From positions 12,683,245 through 12,747,244 of the forward strand of contig JADCRB010000013.1 in NCBI GenBank assembly GCA_021464245.1: a DNA stretch of 64,000 nt. The letters run 5' to 3'. The translations under genes and the position numbers were made by a program. Source of the DNA: Carallia brachiata (taxonomy: Eukaryota > Streptophyta > Magnoliopsida > Malpighiales > Rhizophoraceae). Below the pieces are notes generated by a model. The model worked only from the letters and a program-made list of their open reading frames with translations, ran no database searches and was not told where the DNA came from. Of the stretch, positions 23,574 to 36,000 are shown in pieces; within the stretch, counting starts at the first letter, position 1, and the number at the start of each line of letters is the position of its first letter.

Positions 23574-25850
23574 TGTAGGTCTGTTTTTTGGATTGCTGCT
23601 TGAAGAATACTATTGCACATTATCCTTATTGTTTCTAATCTAGTTTCAAACAAGCATTGAATTATGTATATTAATTTGACACGAAAAGCAGATGTCATTT
23701 TGACTCTAGATTTATGTTTTAGATCCTTAGCTTATGAGTACTATGAGAACTTTGAGTGTCAACAGAAGTCCAGAATGTTGAATTTGAAAATCAATTTACT
23801 ACGAATACTTTTAACTTCAAATGAGATTTATTTGTGTGTCAACTACAGAGGTTTTACCAGAAATTGTAAATATTGATATACTTAACCTCAAACCAAGAAT
23901 CCAAACTCCTGCATCTAAGGATTTAGGCTTATAATATTCCTCTTACTCTTCTATTCTTCCTACCAACATGTTTGTCTGAAAGTTTATCTGAAAAAGACTT
24001 AGACTCATTAATGATGATATTCTGCCTGAAACATTGTCTGATTCAACTAAAATAATCATGTGATTTATCATACTATCATAATTACAAAAATAATAAGAGG
24101 AAAAATCCGTTTTCAGTTTAGCAGAATTCAATAGGCACCTTATTATATATCCAAAAAATGGAGGAGAAAGTTTGATAAAATAAAGGTGGAGAAAGTAAGA
24201 TTTAGTAATTGAGTTGATTCAGTGACTGGAATCCAACATTTGCCAGAGCCACCCATTCCTTAATAAAAATTCTGATAATAATTATCATCATCATTTTCTT
24301 TTTCATTAAGTAAAACTAAAGAAGCAGATTATAAAGTGTTTAAATCTTATATTATTTTCGCAAGTAAGAGTTTGAAACTAATCTCAAATAAAATAGAGAA
24401 GCCTTGATTTATATTTATAGTTACAGTGGATGGCTTTAAGATATGTGTGAATTATTTTGTTAGCGGTTTGGACACAACAAAAGGTTCATGAATATACATA
24501 CTTCTCATGCCACCAAAAACACAATAATTGTTTCCTTTTGTTGGATTTTCAAAGGATAGTTTGCAACTAAATAATGAATGAATTGATTAACCTAATATTT
24601 TCGAAATTATAACCCAATAATTTAGAGTGAATTTCACTTCATTGCCCTGGCTTTGCACCTAAAAAGTTACCCGGGATTTTGTCCTAATTATAAGTTTTTC
24701 TTTTTTATTTTTCCAATATCAGAAAAATTTAACCCCTACGTGAACCAACATCTGGACTTTGATATGATCATGAGAGAAGTGTTATGCACAATGTAAATGA
24801 GGAATTCTAAAGGCAAACCTCGTTGAGCTGGATACTATTTTCAAACTATAAAATATTGTATTCAAGTCATTTCTCAATTATGATTAGAAACACGGTCAAA
24901 TACCACTACGTACCTTATTCTTATTTTTAATAGAATATAAATGACGTGTTGTTTATTTAATAATTTCTAACTTTTTATCTAACTTCTTTCTTTTTTAACA
25001 TTACTTGGCGAACCCCACGTATACTTGAGTGGGGTGTATATATATTATATATTTCATACTATTTTCTGCCATATTCATGATTTGTCCCACAAAAATTTTC
25101 ACTTTGTCCTTACTTAAAATTATTTCATTTTAACTTTTTTTTTGTGTGTATGTGGATTTTATCTGCAACTGAAAAATATTTGTAGATCACTCGTTGATTC
25201 AATAATTTATATTATTGTGTGTCTATATATTCAATAAAATTATACTCTCTAAAATTATATTTATATTAATATTTTCTCCGCTTTCTAATTAGACAAAAAA
25301 AAAAAAAGAAAACTACAAAAATCTCATCAAGTCTCTTGACCTCATGAGGTATGTCAAAAATAAAATAAATGAGGGAAAAATATAATGGTTCATTCTTATT
25401 TGGTACAAATTCGCATATAATAATGAGTGTCATTAAATAGTTAATATTTTTTATAAAAAAATAAGCTATTGAATGTTATTATATGAACATTGTGTTTACG
25501 TAAATTCTGTTCAAAATGAGTTATGTAATGCTAGCTGCTCACATAATAATTAGTGAAACCATTTATTATGTATCAATTAATTATTATTAGAGCATTTTTA
25601 ACCATCCTAAAAGACAAGTCCTCCATCTTACTCACTTTATCAAAAATGACTCACACCAACAAGGGATCATTGTGGTCTAGTATTCAAGAACAAGTTGTCT
25701 ATTGTTAGGCAAAAGTGTTAGATTTGAGTTTATGCGGAGTGTTGAAACCTATCATCCTGCTTTTTATTTTTTTTAAAAAGAATTTAAAAAAAAAAAAACT
25801 CCCCAATTTTTACTAAGCAAAAAAGCGAACAAGATTAGGCTATAGACAAA

Positions 25851-25931
25851 CCGTCGGTCGGTCGTCCCCAGAAGTGGCAGGGAACCGTACGCGATACAAC
25901 CCGTCGGTCGGTCATCTCCAAAAACTGGCAG
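25851..25931 (+). repeat. Two-copy ~30-bp direct repeat, 50-bp period
   Basis: 'ccgtcggtcggtc' at 25851 and again at 25901. Each is followed by a similar stretch ending 'tggcag' (gtccccagaagtggcag against atctccaaaaactggcag). It lies ~300 bp before the apparent transcribed leader of the PMD gene and is GC-rich compared with its surroundings, so it may be part of that promoter. No known factor site is claimed. Confidence 0.6.
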
Positions 25932-26226
25932 TATGTCGTCTCCTTCGGTTCCAACCGACGTGTCAAGCAGATCCAACGGCATGTCGTCTTGACCTCGCGA
26001 CAGCCGACAGCGAAATACTCCCGTCTTCCTCCTCCGACTCCGGCTACCGGATTACTTCCGAAAATCCGCTTTTTCCGGTGAGCAATCAAACGAAAACGAC
26101 CAGTCGTAGCCACCTCTCTTCTTCCAGGCACCAAATTTTACCATGTAACCGAAACCCTAATCGAAATTATCTGCTTTTTTGTTATTTTCACTTTTTTTGC
26201 TCCATTTTTTCGGGTCTCCGATGAAG

Positions 26227-26753
26227 GTATCAATTGATTTGGGTCTATAATCAAAAGGGTGTTTTTCTTTTCTTTATTTTTCGCTGAATTCAAATGGGTT
26301 TTCAACAATGCAAGCGATTGATCGATTAAATGCCTCATAATTGAAAATTTTGATATTCATAGTGATGTGTGTTTGTTTTGTTTAAATTTCTTTGTTTTCT
26401 TTCTTCAAGCATTGAAAAAGGATTTTTAAAAAGGTTTTATGGGTTTATGGGGTTTTGAATGTTAATAAAGGTTAATCCTTGTTCGAATGGAATTCAAAAG
26501 TTCAAATCTTTAAGCTTTCAGTTGGGTGAGTGTTCTTGAAACTGGAAAAGAAATATGAATTTATGCTTGTTTGTATAGCTAATGTTTTGGCCTAAATTTA
26601 GCACAGTTTTGTACAATCTAAATGTGGTTTGTTGGGTAAAAGGAGACTGTTCTGCATTTTGTTTATGAGAACTCTGTGTTCTTCCTAGCTTATTTTTGGG
26701 CTCAATTTGTTATCTATAAGCTGACTTTGTGGTGTGTTTTGGGGCTCGTTTAG
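26227..26753 (+). other. Probable 5'-UTR intron of the PMD gene
   Basis: A plausible donor ('gaag|gtatca' at 26227) and acceptor ('ctcgtttag' ending 26753) bracket ~527 bases directly before the first coding ATG at 26756. The sequence before it (about 26100-26226) contains 'aaccctaa', a motif common in plant leaders. This is inferred only from splice signals; a transcript would settle it. Confidence 0.4.
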
Positions 26754-26755
26754 CA

Positions 26756-28730
26756 ATGACGGATTCTACTCAAGACTCTGTTGCTGAGGAGTCACTAGTT
26801 GATGCTTATGGAGGCCGTCTATGTGATGATCCTGGGCCAATTGATCCTTCTGTACTCTATGATCAGAAGGAACATGTGTCTTCAGCTATCTGGGAAGGAC
26901 AGGTAGTGATTAATGTGAGACAACTTCATAATTTCTCTTTGTGGTTTTTATGATAAATACTGCTAAGAAGTTAAATAATTTGTTGTGGATAATTTTTATA
27001 GGAGCGTGGCGCACTTAGATGTCACGAGCACACCTCAAAGCTAGATGAGTGGAAATTGACAGCAAAACAAATTGAGTTGGTTGAGAAAGCTGGGTTTAGG
27101 CACTTTATAAAGATAGGAGCATTTAGTTTAGATAACCAACTGATTTCTGCGCTAGTTGAAAGATGGAGGAAAGAGACCAACAACGTTTCACCTACCTGTT
27201 GGGGAGCTGACGATAACTTTGGACGAGGTTGCTATCATCTTAGGGCTACCGATTGATGGAGAGCCTGTTTTAGGTGTAGCAGTAAAAGATTCTTCCACTG
27301 ATCTCACCTGTGAGAGGCTTCTAGGGAAGACACCATCATCTAATGACCGTAGAGGTGGGTCTGTGAAGCTATCTTGGTTGAAAGAATCCTTTTCACAATG
27401 TCCAGAAAATGCTGCAATTGAAGAAGTTGAGAAATATACACGAGCTTATCTTCTGTATCTAGTAGGCAGTACCATGTTTTCTACTACTGGCGGGAACACT
27501 GTTCCTGTCATGTATCTGCCATTGTTCGAAGATTTTGACAAGGCAGGGAAGTATGCCTGGGGTGCAGCAGCATTGGCATTTTTGTATAGAGCTCTTGGAA
27601 ATGCCACCAGTAAATCTCAAAGCACAATCAGTGGATGTTTGACATTGTTGCAGGTTGCTTGTCATCTTTTTTTCCACTCTTCTCATTTTGTTATTCTTTC
27701 CTTTTTCCTATGGGTGCGGTGGGGGTGTCAGGGGCAATTGGGTTCCAATGTAAAGAGTACGAAGTTGCATGTATTCTGCTAAATTATTGGCTTCCAGTTG
27801 AAGAACTCACTTTGGATTTATTCCAGTGTTGGAGTTACTCTCACTTAAACATTGGTCGGCCAAAACTCAGTCAAGACTCAGTAAGTGATGTCTTTCCCCT
27901 TGCACTCCGATGGAAGCAAAAACAAATTGGTCAGCGAGCAAAATGCAATCTTGTTCAGTATCGCAAGGCATTGGATTCTCTCCAACCATGCGATGTAAGT
28001 TTCTAAAACATTGTTGAGTCTGAATAATTCCTATGTCCTAACTCGTGCAAATGATGATGTGATTACTTTCATGTGGGCATACAGGTTGAATGGTTACCTT
28101 ACCAGAATGCAGACAACATTATACCAGAAGATATCAAACGTGATTTAATTCTAGGCAGATCAAAAACTACATTGGTTTGCATTGACAAGGAAGAGAAACA
28201 CCTTCCAGATCGTTGCTTGAGGCAATTCGGCATGCGTCAACCGATTCCGCAGGATGTACAGCGACTTAATGTGAAGACAGAGTCATCAGGAAATGCTGAT
28301 TTAAGTTATATGGAATGGCAGAAGCGTCAAGAAAATATAGTTGCGTGTGATGACAACATAGATGACAACAAATACAAACAGTGGTACTCCAAGATCACAA
28401 GAAAATATGTTGGACGCCATACGTCTTTGGAGTCTCTGTTTCGGCAGACGGTAAGTCTCTTAATATCACTGTGTTTTCTATACCTTGAGGTCTCAAACTA
28501 TCAGAATATTTGAATATATCAATTTTTGTCACATTCCACAGGTTGCGGGCATGACAAAGATGCTAGAGCTAGCGCAGACTCTATCAAGAGACGACATGTC
28601 TCCCACAAACAAGGAGATCATTGCAAATATCAAAAATACACTGACTAAGAGCTTGAAGAATCCCCTTGCGTGTCCAAAGGATAAGTTACCAACAAGAAGC
28701 ACCAAGAAACGAAAACTGAAAGATGTCTAA
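26756..28730 (+). CDS. Plant mobile domain (MAIN-like) protein, one frameshift in exon 2
   Basis: Member of the PMD-C family (MAIN/MAIL1, also labelled 'phosphatase 7 long form homolog'), nuclear proteins linked in Arabidopsis to transposon silencing and meristem maintenance; the family derives from a transposon-borne domain. Coding exons: 26756-26902, 27002-27653, 27827-27994, 28085-28450, 28542-28730, about 506 residues if the frame is continuous. Visible family segments: GPIDPSVLYDQ and ERGALRCHEHTSKLDEW near the start, LVERWRKETN, then FHLPVGELTITLDEVAIILGLPIDG, CWSYSHLNIGRP and VEWLPY. The C-terminus is basic (STKKRKLK), a likely nuclear signal. Exon 2 is 652 nt, one more than a multiple of three. 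At about 27180-27185 ('accaacaacgttt') the frame leaves the family consensus and the rest continues in another frame. All other exons are open and correctly phased, so this is either a very young pseudogene or an assembly error. Confidence 0.82.
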
Positions 28731-29049
28731 CTGGTGCCCAAAGAATTGCATCATGCCGTTTCGGTGTAAAAGTTGTTGCATCAAGGCATTTCAATGTAAA
28801 AGTTATGTTATTAGTAGGTTAGGAGGTTCTATGCCGAAATCCTTACATTTTCCACCACATATTTTTTGGGTTGTTCCGATTTTGGGAGACAGGTTTTCTA
28901 TCAGTTACGGAGAACTTAATGTAAAGCCGTATTTCTGCAATTTAAAGGCTGTTTTGGTGAACAGTGCTTTAACCAAGGGAATGCCCAGATGGAGAAAACA
29001 TGTCAATGGGCTATGCAAAGTCCATTATGATAGCAACTAGCAGCTGTCG

Positions 29050-30900
29050 TTCAATAGTAAACAAAGGCTTTTACTTGAAAAAAGCTCCTTGGCAAGTTCA
29101 TCATACAATGCAGGAATGCATCCCCACTACTTTCCCTTTGAAATAACTGAAAGTCAAACTTTTAGCTGTCAAGTGGGTCCAGCTTTTCTCAAAAAGCTTT
29201 TGTCCGCAAGGTTTATGTGCATGACCTAGCTTGATCATTAATCAATGCACAGTTCCCTTTTGTTTAATCATGAAAGTGATGATTCTCCAACTCGGAGCAA
29301 ACAGCCAAGTTGATTAATTGAAGGCTGACCTGATTAATTGAAGGCTTTTGCCAAGTTTGCCTGAGAAGTAAAAATTGTGTCAGGTCAACATGCTCGCAAA
29401 CCACTAGGTAGGTATATCTTAGTAGCCATAAATTATAAAACTTTCGAATCCCGATTTGCATTTACAGTTAAAATCCCTTTAGCCGATTCAATTGGATGAA
29501 GAAAAAAGGTCAACGTGCATGCGTCTGTCGATTCCTTGAACGTTGGCTAATGCGGCAATACATTACAGGTTCAGGTCCAGTCGATTTTCAATCGTGCTAT
29601 TGCTTGTCCATATGATGAGTGGTTAGTAGGTAAGCACTGGTTAGCTTGTAAAGACAAAAAGTACTAGAAAGGAATGGGGGATTATAGAAGGTAAAATTTT
29701 GAAACTAAGCTAGATATAAATGGATGATGTTCTCAAAATTGAAAAAAAAAAGAAAAAAAAGAAATGGATGACGTAACTAAAAACTCTATGATGCTGAACA
29801 TCAGCTCATATGCTAGGATAAATGGGTATATAAGTAAAATTACAAACTTAAACCATGCAGCTTCTTTTTTTGTTTTTTTTTGTCATTTAAAATTGATAAT
29901 CCAACAATTAGAGAATAAAGAAAAAAATCGTAACTTGGCCTTTGTGCCTCAATCACCCCAATTAAGCTAAAACCTCTACCATATAACTAAATTTATTTAT
30001 TGGCAAATGCTATTGCTTACATTTGATTTGAATTGATTGAGAAGTTGACTCCTTTTTAGTGACATAATTGTTCTTGTAACAACTTCAAATTCGTACTTCC
30101 ACAGTGACCAGGTTAGTTTGGTTAATTGCAATGAGGCTTCCACACATTCCTAATCTCTAAAATTTTGTTGTGGTCCGTGATTAGATATAAAGAACGTTCG
30201 CGGAGAGAGATCGAGATTGGTGCCCTTTTGTCCCTAATCTAAGTTACATAGATTATTTGGTAGAATTAATTACAAGTGCTATAGGAGAGTAATATTTAAT
30301 TGTAAACTGTTATTCAATTTGCTTGATTTGCGGGAGACAAAAGAATTTCCAAAGATAATGTTATTCACTACCAAACAAGCTAGCTGCAAATGCTGGTGGA
30401 TACGCAAGATGATTATTCCAGCTTATAATGAACTTGGTCAATCTTTATTAACCATTACCTATGCATTTATATCATTTGAAGTGGTAGTTCAGTAGTGAAT
30501 CAATGTATCTCTACATTCGATATCTTGAGTTTGAGTATCAGCGTATGCACTCTCTACTTTTAATAGTTAGGTTGCGCTTTAATTGGTGAGAGATTGTAAC
30601 CTATATTTAGAATTAAACTCATTCATTGTAGAGAGGCTCATTTAGTTCTATTAGTATTCAAGTGGTGGGTCTGATCTTTTTGAAAGTTGTTACACAGGAC
30701 CATTTAAATAGAAGTTACTTTGAACTCGATCTAAATGTCTGATGACTAACATATTTATTATATTTTTTTTTTCTGAAAAAAAAAAAAAAACTGTGCATCT
30801 ATACTTGCATGTGTATACAGTTTTTCAATTTGTCGAAGAAGGGGAAATTTTGTTTGCACTTGGTATGTGGTTTAATTAGATCGTCCTACTAAACAAGATT
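29050..30900. other. Intergenic region
   Basis: Follows the PMD gene. 28731-29040 remains ORF-like only by chance and is probably 3' UTR. The rest is AT-rich with poly-A/T tracts and no gene or clear repeat boundary. A short direct repeat 'ttgattaattgaaggct' near 29310-29347 is the only local feature. Confidence 0.5.
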
Positions 30901-31665
30901 CTGCCTGTTTTTCTTGAAGTTAAGGAGTCCCCACCTTGTTATTGTGCGCCACCATACCATCATGCGCCAAAAGCAAGGTCTGTGTTTATGCTCCAATTTT
31001 CTCGTGAACTTTGTCGGCCTTACCTGGTTTGGGCTGTTTGTGCCCTCTGTGAACTAGTCTTGTGGTTGCTCGCTCTTGTTTTGGTGGTGGTCGGCTTGTC
31101 TGTGGTTCGTTGGATTGCTACTCGTTCTCTTTGCTTCGGCGTTGCACGCTCTATTTTCTCCCTTGCCCCTACTCGTCTTCTCGGTTAGGGAGGGGGTGGA
31201 GGCAGGTCCTCCTTTTAATGTACAGGCGAGCCATGTACAGTCACGCTAGGCGGGCCCTTCTCGGCGGTTCAATGGCTTTGGGCGTCCTGCAGCTTCTGGG
31301 GTTAGAATCTCCGGCAATGGATGTGACTGGGGTCGAGTTTCTTTGACTATCTTTCGTGGCTTGCCGTGGTGGTCGTTGGTGGGTTTGCTTCAGTGGTCAC
31401 CTTAATGGCGATGGCCGCAAGTTGGGGGCAGCGCTCTTGCCAACGTTTTGCCGGTGCCAGCCCCTCTCCGCCTGTGGCTAGCGGGGGGTTGTAGGGGTGC
31501 ATTATGTGTTCCAGGCCTTTGGACCAATTTTCCTAGCCTTTGGGCCTAATTGCGTTAGAGCTCTCTCCCCATAGGTTGTTGAGTTTGCTTTAGATTACAT
31601 AGGTCTTGAACCTGCTGATGTAATTCTTCTTTCTGTTAATAATATGGCCCGTTTGCTCTTTGGTC
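30900..31665 (+). mobile_element. GC-rich island, possible 3' end of a retroposed element
   Basis: About 750 bases with clearly higher G+C than the surrounding DNA and no stop-free reading frame longer than ~94 codons. Its last 100 bases ('gcctttgggcctaattg' ... 'gtaattcttctttctgttaa') look like the 3' tail of a plant LINE or other retroposon, and it ends in an A-rich stretch. No coding domain or target-site duplication was identified, so the assignment is tentative. A decayed gene is the alternative. Confidence 0.35.
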
Positions 31666-32780
31666 AAAAATTAGACTTTCTCTTGCTCTGCTCTCGGTCG
31701 ATTATTTTATATAAATTATTATTAATAAATAAAATTTATCATATTTATGTAAAGAAAAAAAAAAAAACTAGACCGCCCTACTGCCATCTATGTAATTTAA
31801 CATATAGTGTAATCATGTCAAAAAAAAATAAAAATTTAACATATAGTGTAATGGCATAGAGCATCTCTATTTTCTTTTACCGGCAAACTAGCTTTGCAAA
31901 ACAGGTAAATTTCTTGATTTGACGTTTACATTTTTTATTAAAGTTTGTAATTTTTTATTAATTAAAAAAAAGGGACTCTCAAAATAAAATATCCCACGCA
32001 TTGATTTTCAATCAAGCAGCGACACTGTTTTTAAACATTAGCGGAAGACACCTTCCTTAACATTCACTTGCTATTCTTTTCATGTTACCCCACCTCCTGT
32101 TCCGTCTCCATTAATAATCTTCGCCTTCAGCCTTCAGGATTCAGTTTCATATTACTTTCAAGAAAAACATGCCCATAAATGTTAAGATATTCTCTCTTAA
32201 ATAATACTTCAATAATCAGAATTTAGTTTTAGGTTCAAAACATCAAAAGAGTGAAAAAGAATTTATGAGAGAAAAAAATTATTTTATTATATAACTTATA
32301 ATTTAGTAAATTTATTAATAAACTAATAAAAAATATTTAGATATTAATTTATAGACATTTTAGAAAAGATTAAATTAAAAATAAGAATAATATATTAATT
32401 TAGACTCTATCAGTTAAGAGCAAGATTCGAGAAAATATTACCATGTTGACTCAAATTTGTGACGTGTCAAAAAAAATAATTGAATAACATAATTAAATTT
32501 AAAATATAAAAACTAAAAAGAGAGAATCAAAAGACATAGATTATATTTACATCTCTTATCAAAGTTTACTTAGGATAAAATATAATTAATTTGAATAAAA
32601 TTATATAATCATTTAAATAGTAATACAGTCAAATTTAAAGATATTAGATTATTTACTTATATATTTCTTTTATAAATTTAATTAATGAATAATTTATATT
32701 ATTTTATTATAATTTTAAAATTATTTTTATAAAATAATAAAAATAAAATTTCTGTTAATTTAGTTAATTTTAAGATTGAA
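31666..32780. other. AT-rich intergenic region upstream of the SurE gene
   Basis: Very AT-rich, with a short duplicated 'aatttaacatatagtgtaat' motif near 31795-31855. No gene detected. The last few hundred bases are the presumed promoter of the SurE-family gene. Confidence 0.5.
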
Positions 32781-32862
32781 ATTTGTTGTTGTACTGGATC
32801 AACCAAATTTCTTCCTCCCATTTCCCTCTGTTGAAAAACCTCTCCCTCCTCTTTACTTTCAA

Positions 32863-32893
<31 letters not shown>

Positions 32894-32967
32894 AAAATTA
32901 GCCCCGTTAGAACCGGTCTATCCATCAATTTCCTTTTCCATTTTCAGCTCTTTGTTAGCCTCCTTTT

Positions 32968-33003
<36 letters not shown>
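32863..33003 (+). repeat. Two CT microsatellites in the SurE 5' leader
   Basis: Pyrimidine runs of 'ct' at about 32863-32893 and 32972-33003 precede the ATG at 33090. CT-rich tracts are frequent in plant 5' UTRs and core promoters (Y patches). They support this as the transcription start region of the downstream gene. Confidence 0.8.
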
Positions 33004-33006
<3 letters not shown>

Positions 33007-33089
33007 GATTTGATTCTTCTACACAACACAAATTTTCCTATCTCTGCGTGTAATTTTGTTTAAAGTTGCAATCTTTGGGTTATTTGGAA

Positions 33090-36000
33090 ATGACTTCTGT
33101 GAAAAAGAACAACAATTTATTGCCTCCAGGTTTGGTGTCCAATCTCCAGGAAGTTTTGCTCAGCAGGAAGGGAGATGGTGGAGAAGGGGACCCATCATCC
33201 AATGACCCTAATAATAATGAGTCAACAGAGCCATCTACTTCTACTTCCAAGGAAAACTCATTGGACCCAGAAAAAGAAGAAGAAGAAAAAGATCATTCAA
33301 AGCCTATTCTTTTGGTCACCAATGGGGATGGGATTGAGTCCCCTGGTCTTGTTTGTCTTGTTGAAGCTTTGGTCCTTGAAGGGCTCTACAATGTCCATGT
33401 TTGCGCCCCTCAATCGTGGGTTTTTTTTTTTGCTTTCAATCTTTGTGTTATTTCTGCTCTTTGTTGGTTTATAGTGTTCATTACCTTATTTGGGTATCTG
33501 GGTTTTTTTTTTTTTTTTTGTTATTTGATAATACCATTTGGATTGTGCTCTGTATTGAAAATCATTGTAATATTAAGTTTTTGTGCTTCTGAATCTGTTT
33601 CCTTATATGGGTCATTTTGTTTTCTTGAAATTTCTGGGTTAATCATGCTGCTTTGTTGGGTTATGGGATAAACTGTCGAGTATGCATATAGGTGCTTTAT
33701 TTGGTTTAATAGTCCTACCAGCATATTTTCTGCTTCCATATGCTGTTATATAGCTGCTTTTACACGCACTCTCTTTTTTCCTCCTTTTGGATTTTGATTT
33801 ATGATTGCATTTTGTGATTTTTTTAGTTTTTGAATTGGTTTGTACAGGGACAAATCAGTGGCCAGCCATTCCTTAACTCTAGGAGAAACGGTTGCTGCAA
33901 CTTCTGCTGATATTCACGGTGCTAAAGCTTATGAAGTTACAGGTAGAATCACATTTAGTTTGCGTATATGTGATACTATTAGTCCAAACTATGAATTGTT
34001 TTGCTTGATTGGATCTCGCGATTGTCTTTTTGTTGAACCTCTTTAGGATATAAGGTGTCTTAATATAAATGTTTGTGCCTTATTATTGCGAAATATGCAT
34101 GGATATGATGTGGTTCTTGAGCTATCCAATTTTTGCTTACTGGGATGCAATTATAATTGCACATTGATTATTTTTGGGTTATTAATCCGAAGTTTTCCTT
34201 TTATATTGTTTTCTAAATATGCGGCCTGCTCAATGCATGATGTAATCCATTGCCTGTTTGCCAATACTAAGTCTTTTGTAATGGAATTTGTCACTCAGGG
34301 ACTCCAGCGGATTGTGTCTCATTAGCATTATCTGGAGCATTGTTTTCTTGGTCAAAGCCTTTGCTGGTTAGCATTTATATGTTGTCAACTGTGAGATTGA
34401 GTTGTTTCCTCAAAACTTATTGACCTACTGATCTACTTTCAGGTAATTAGTGGAATTAACCGGGGATCAAGTTGTGGTCATCACATGTAAGTGCTCTGTC
34501 CATGCTTATACATTATTTGAGTAGCATCTTTTGCAAATTCTTGATACCACTTTACTTCAGAATCAGAAATTAGGGTCATCATTGAGCTCATATTTCAATT
34601 GCAAAATTTGCTCTTTTAGTAACAATAATTGACTGCAAATGTTACTCAAAATCCACCAGGTTTTACTCAGGTGTTGTTGCTGGAGCCAGGGAGGCACTGA
34701 TTTGCGGTGTCCCGTCCATATCAATATCACTGAACTGGTGAGTTAATGATCTCTTGCTACTTGCTGTCTCCTTATTGCTTCTTAGTGATCCATTGCTGTT
34801 ATATTCTATTGTAGGAAGAAGGATGAAAGCCAAGAAAGTGATTTTAAGGATGCAGTCACTGTCTCTTTACCATTAATAAGGGCCGCTATCAGTGATGTAG
34901 AGAAGGGGGTTTTCCCAAAGAGTTGCTCACTAAATATAGAGATCCCCATTTCTCCCTCTACAAACAAGGTAGTGAGTTTTCATACCATTTTCTGGTATAT
35001 TCAGTGTTGCATATGATATGTAGCCAGCATACAACTGAAAATTGGTCATATGAATCATAGTGGCTATGGCGCACAGGGTTCATTCCTAAAGTCTGGGGGG
35101 AACTAAGATTGTTGTCTGGATTACCAGAAGGCTAGAGTAGTAGGAGTGGTGTATGCCTTCCTAGACTATTAACTTGCTTGAAATTTAAGGGGTTTATGTG
35201 TGTGAACTTTTAAACTCTGTTGCATTAGCTTGCACTGTGTTTGCTTACCATGTATCACCACAATTTATTGAGTGAAACTTGAGGTGGCACTAAATAAGAG
35301 GCAATTTGCCTTTCTTCCTTTTTCTTTGTGCCATGTTTGACTTCTCAGTTGGGGTAACTGATCAATATGTTCACCAAATCTAACTTGACAGGGATTCAAG
35401 TTGACCAAGCAAAGTATGTGGAGATCTCTGCCTAGCTGGCTAGCAATTTCATCTAACAGGCATCCTCATGCTGGACGTTTCATGTCTAATCAGCAAAGCC
35501 TTGGCATGCAGCTTGCTCAGCTTAGTCGAGATGCCTCTGCTGCTGTGAGTAATTCTTAACAATCATTATGCTCTATAATTTCTTTTTCCTTGCTACGTGT
35601 TTTGATAATACGATATTATCATGCATCATTTGTAGGGGGCAGCTCGTCGCTTGACCACACAAAGGAAAACTTTGGAGGTTGAATCAGTTGGGGCTGCTGG
35701 AAAATCTGACACCAACAGGGTGAAAAAGTATTTTCGCTTAGAGGTAAAACGAACTTGCTAACACTGCCTTTGGAGGAGCTCTAATAATAGCTTTTGAGTC
35801 TTGATTCTTGAATGTGGTTGGACTTGTTTCTTTTGGATTTTTTACATTCAGAGTTTGTGGAATTCTAAAGATAAAATTCTGCCATGGGTGGTTAGTTGGC
35901 CCTAAAGCTTCTGAAATTTTCTTTTAATTTTTCTGTAACTTTTTTGTTTGAAGCTTCTGCTGCTTGTATCTTTTGGAATCCTCTGAAAGATAAAGTTTCT

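Larger units (their letters stand above)
21764..25840. other. Gene-free AT-rich intergenic region with one TIR element
   Basis: Apart from the FHA 5' flank (21764-22000), the inverted-repeat element at 22.9-23.4 kb and the TTA microsatellite at 23.5 kb, I see nothing coding. The antisense poly-Asn/His ORF at 23.5-23.7 kb is only a translation of the microsatellite. The stretch 23.9-25.8 kb is AT-rich and featureless by eye. Confidence 0.55.

Noticed and set aside
23489..23698. Poly-Asn/His protein on the minus strand
   Set aside because: Direct translation of the TTA/ATG microsatellite.
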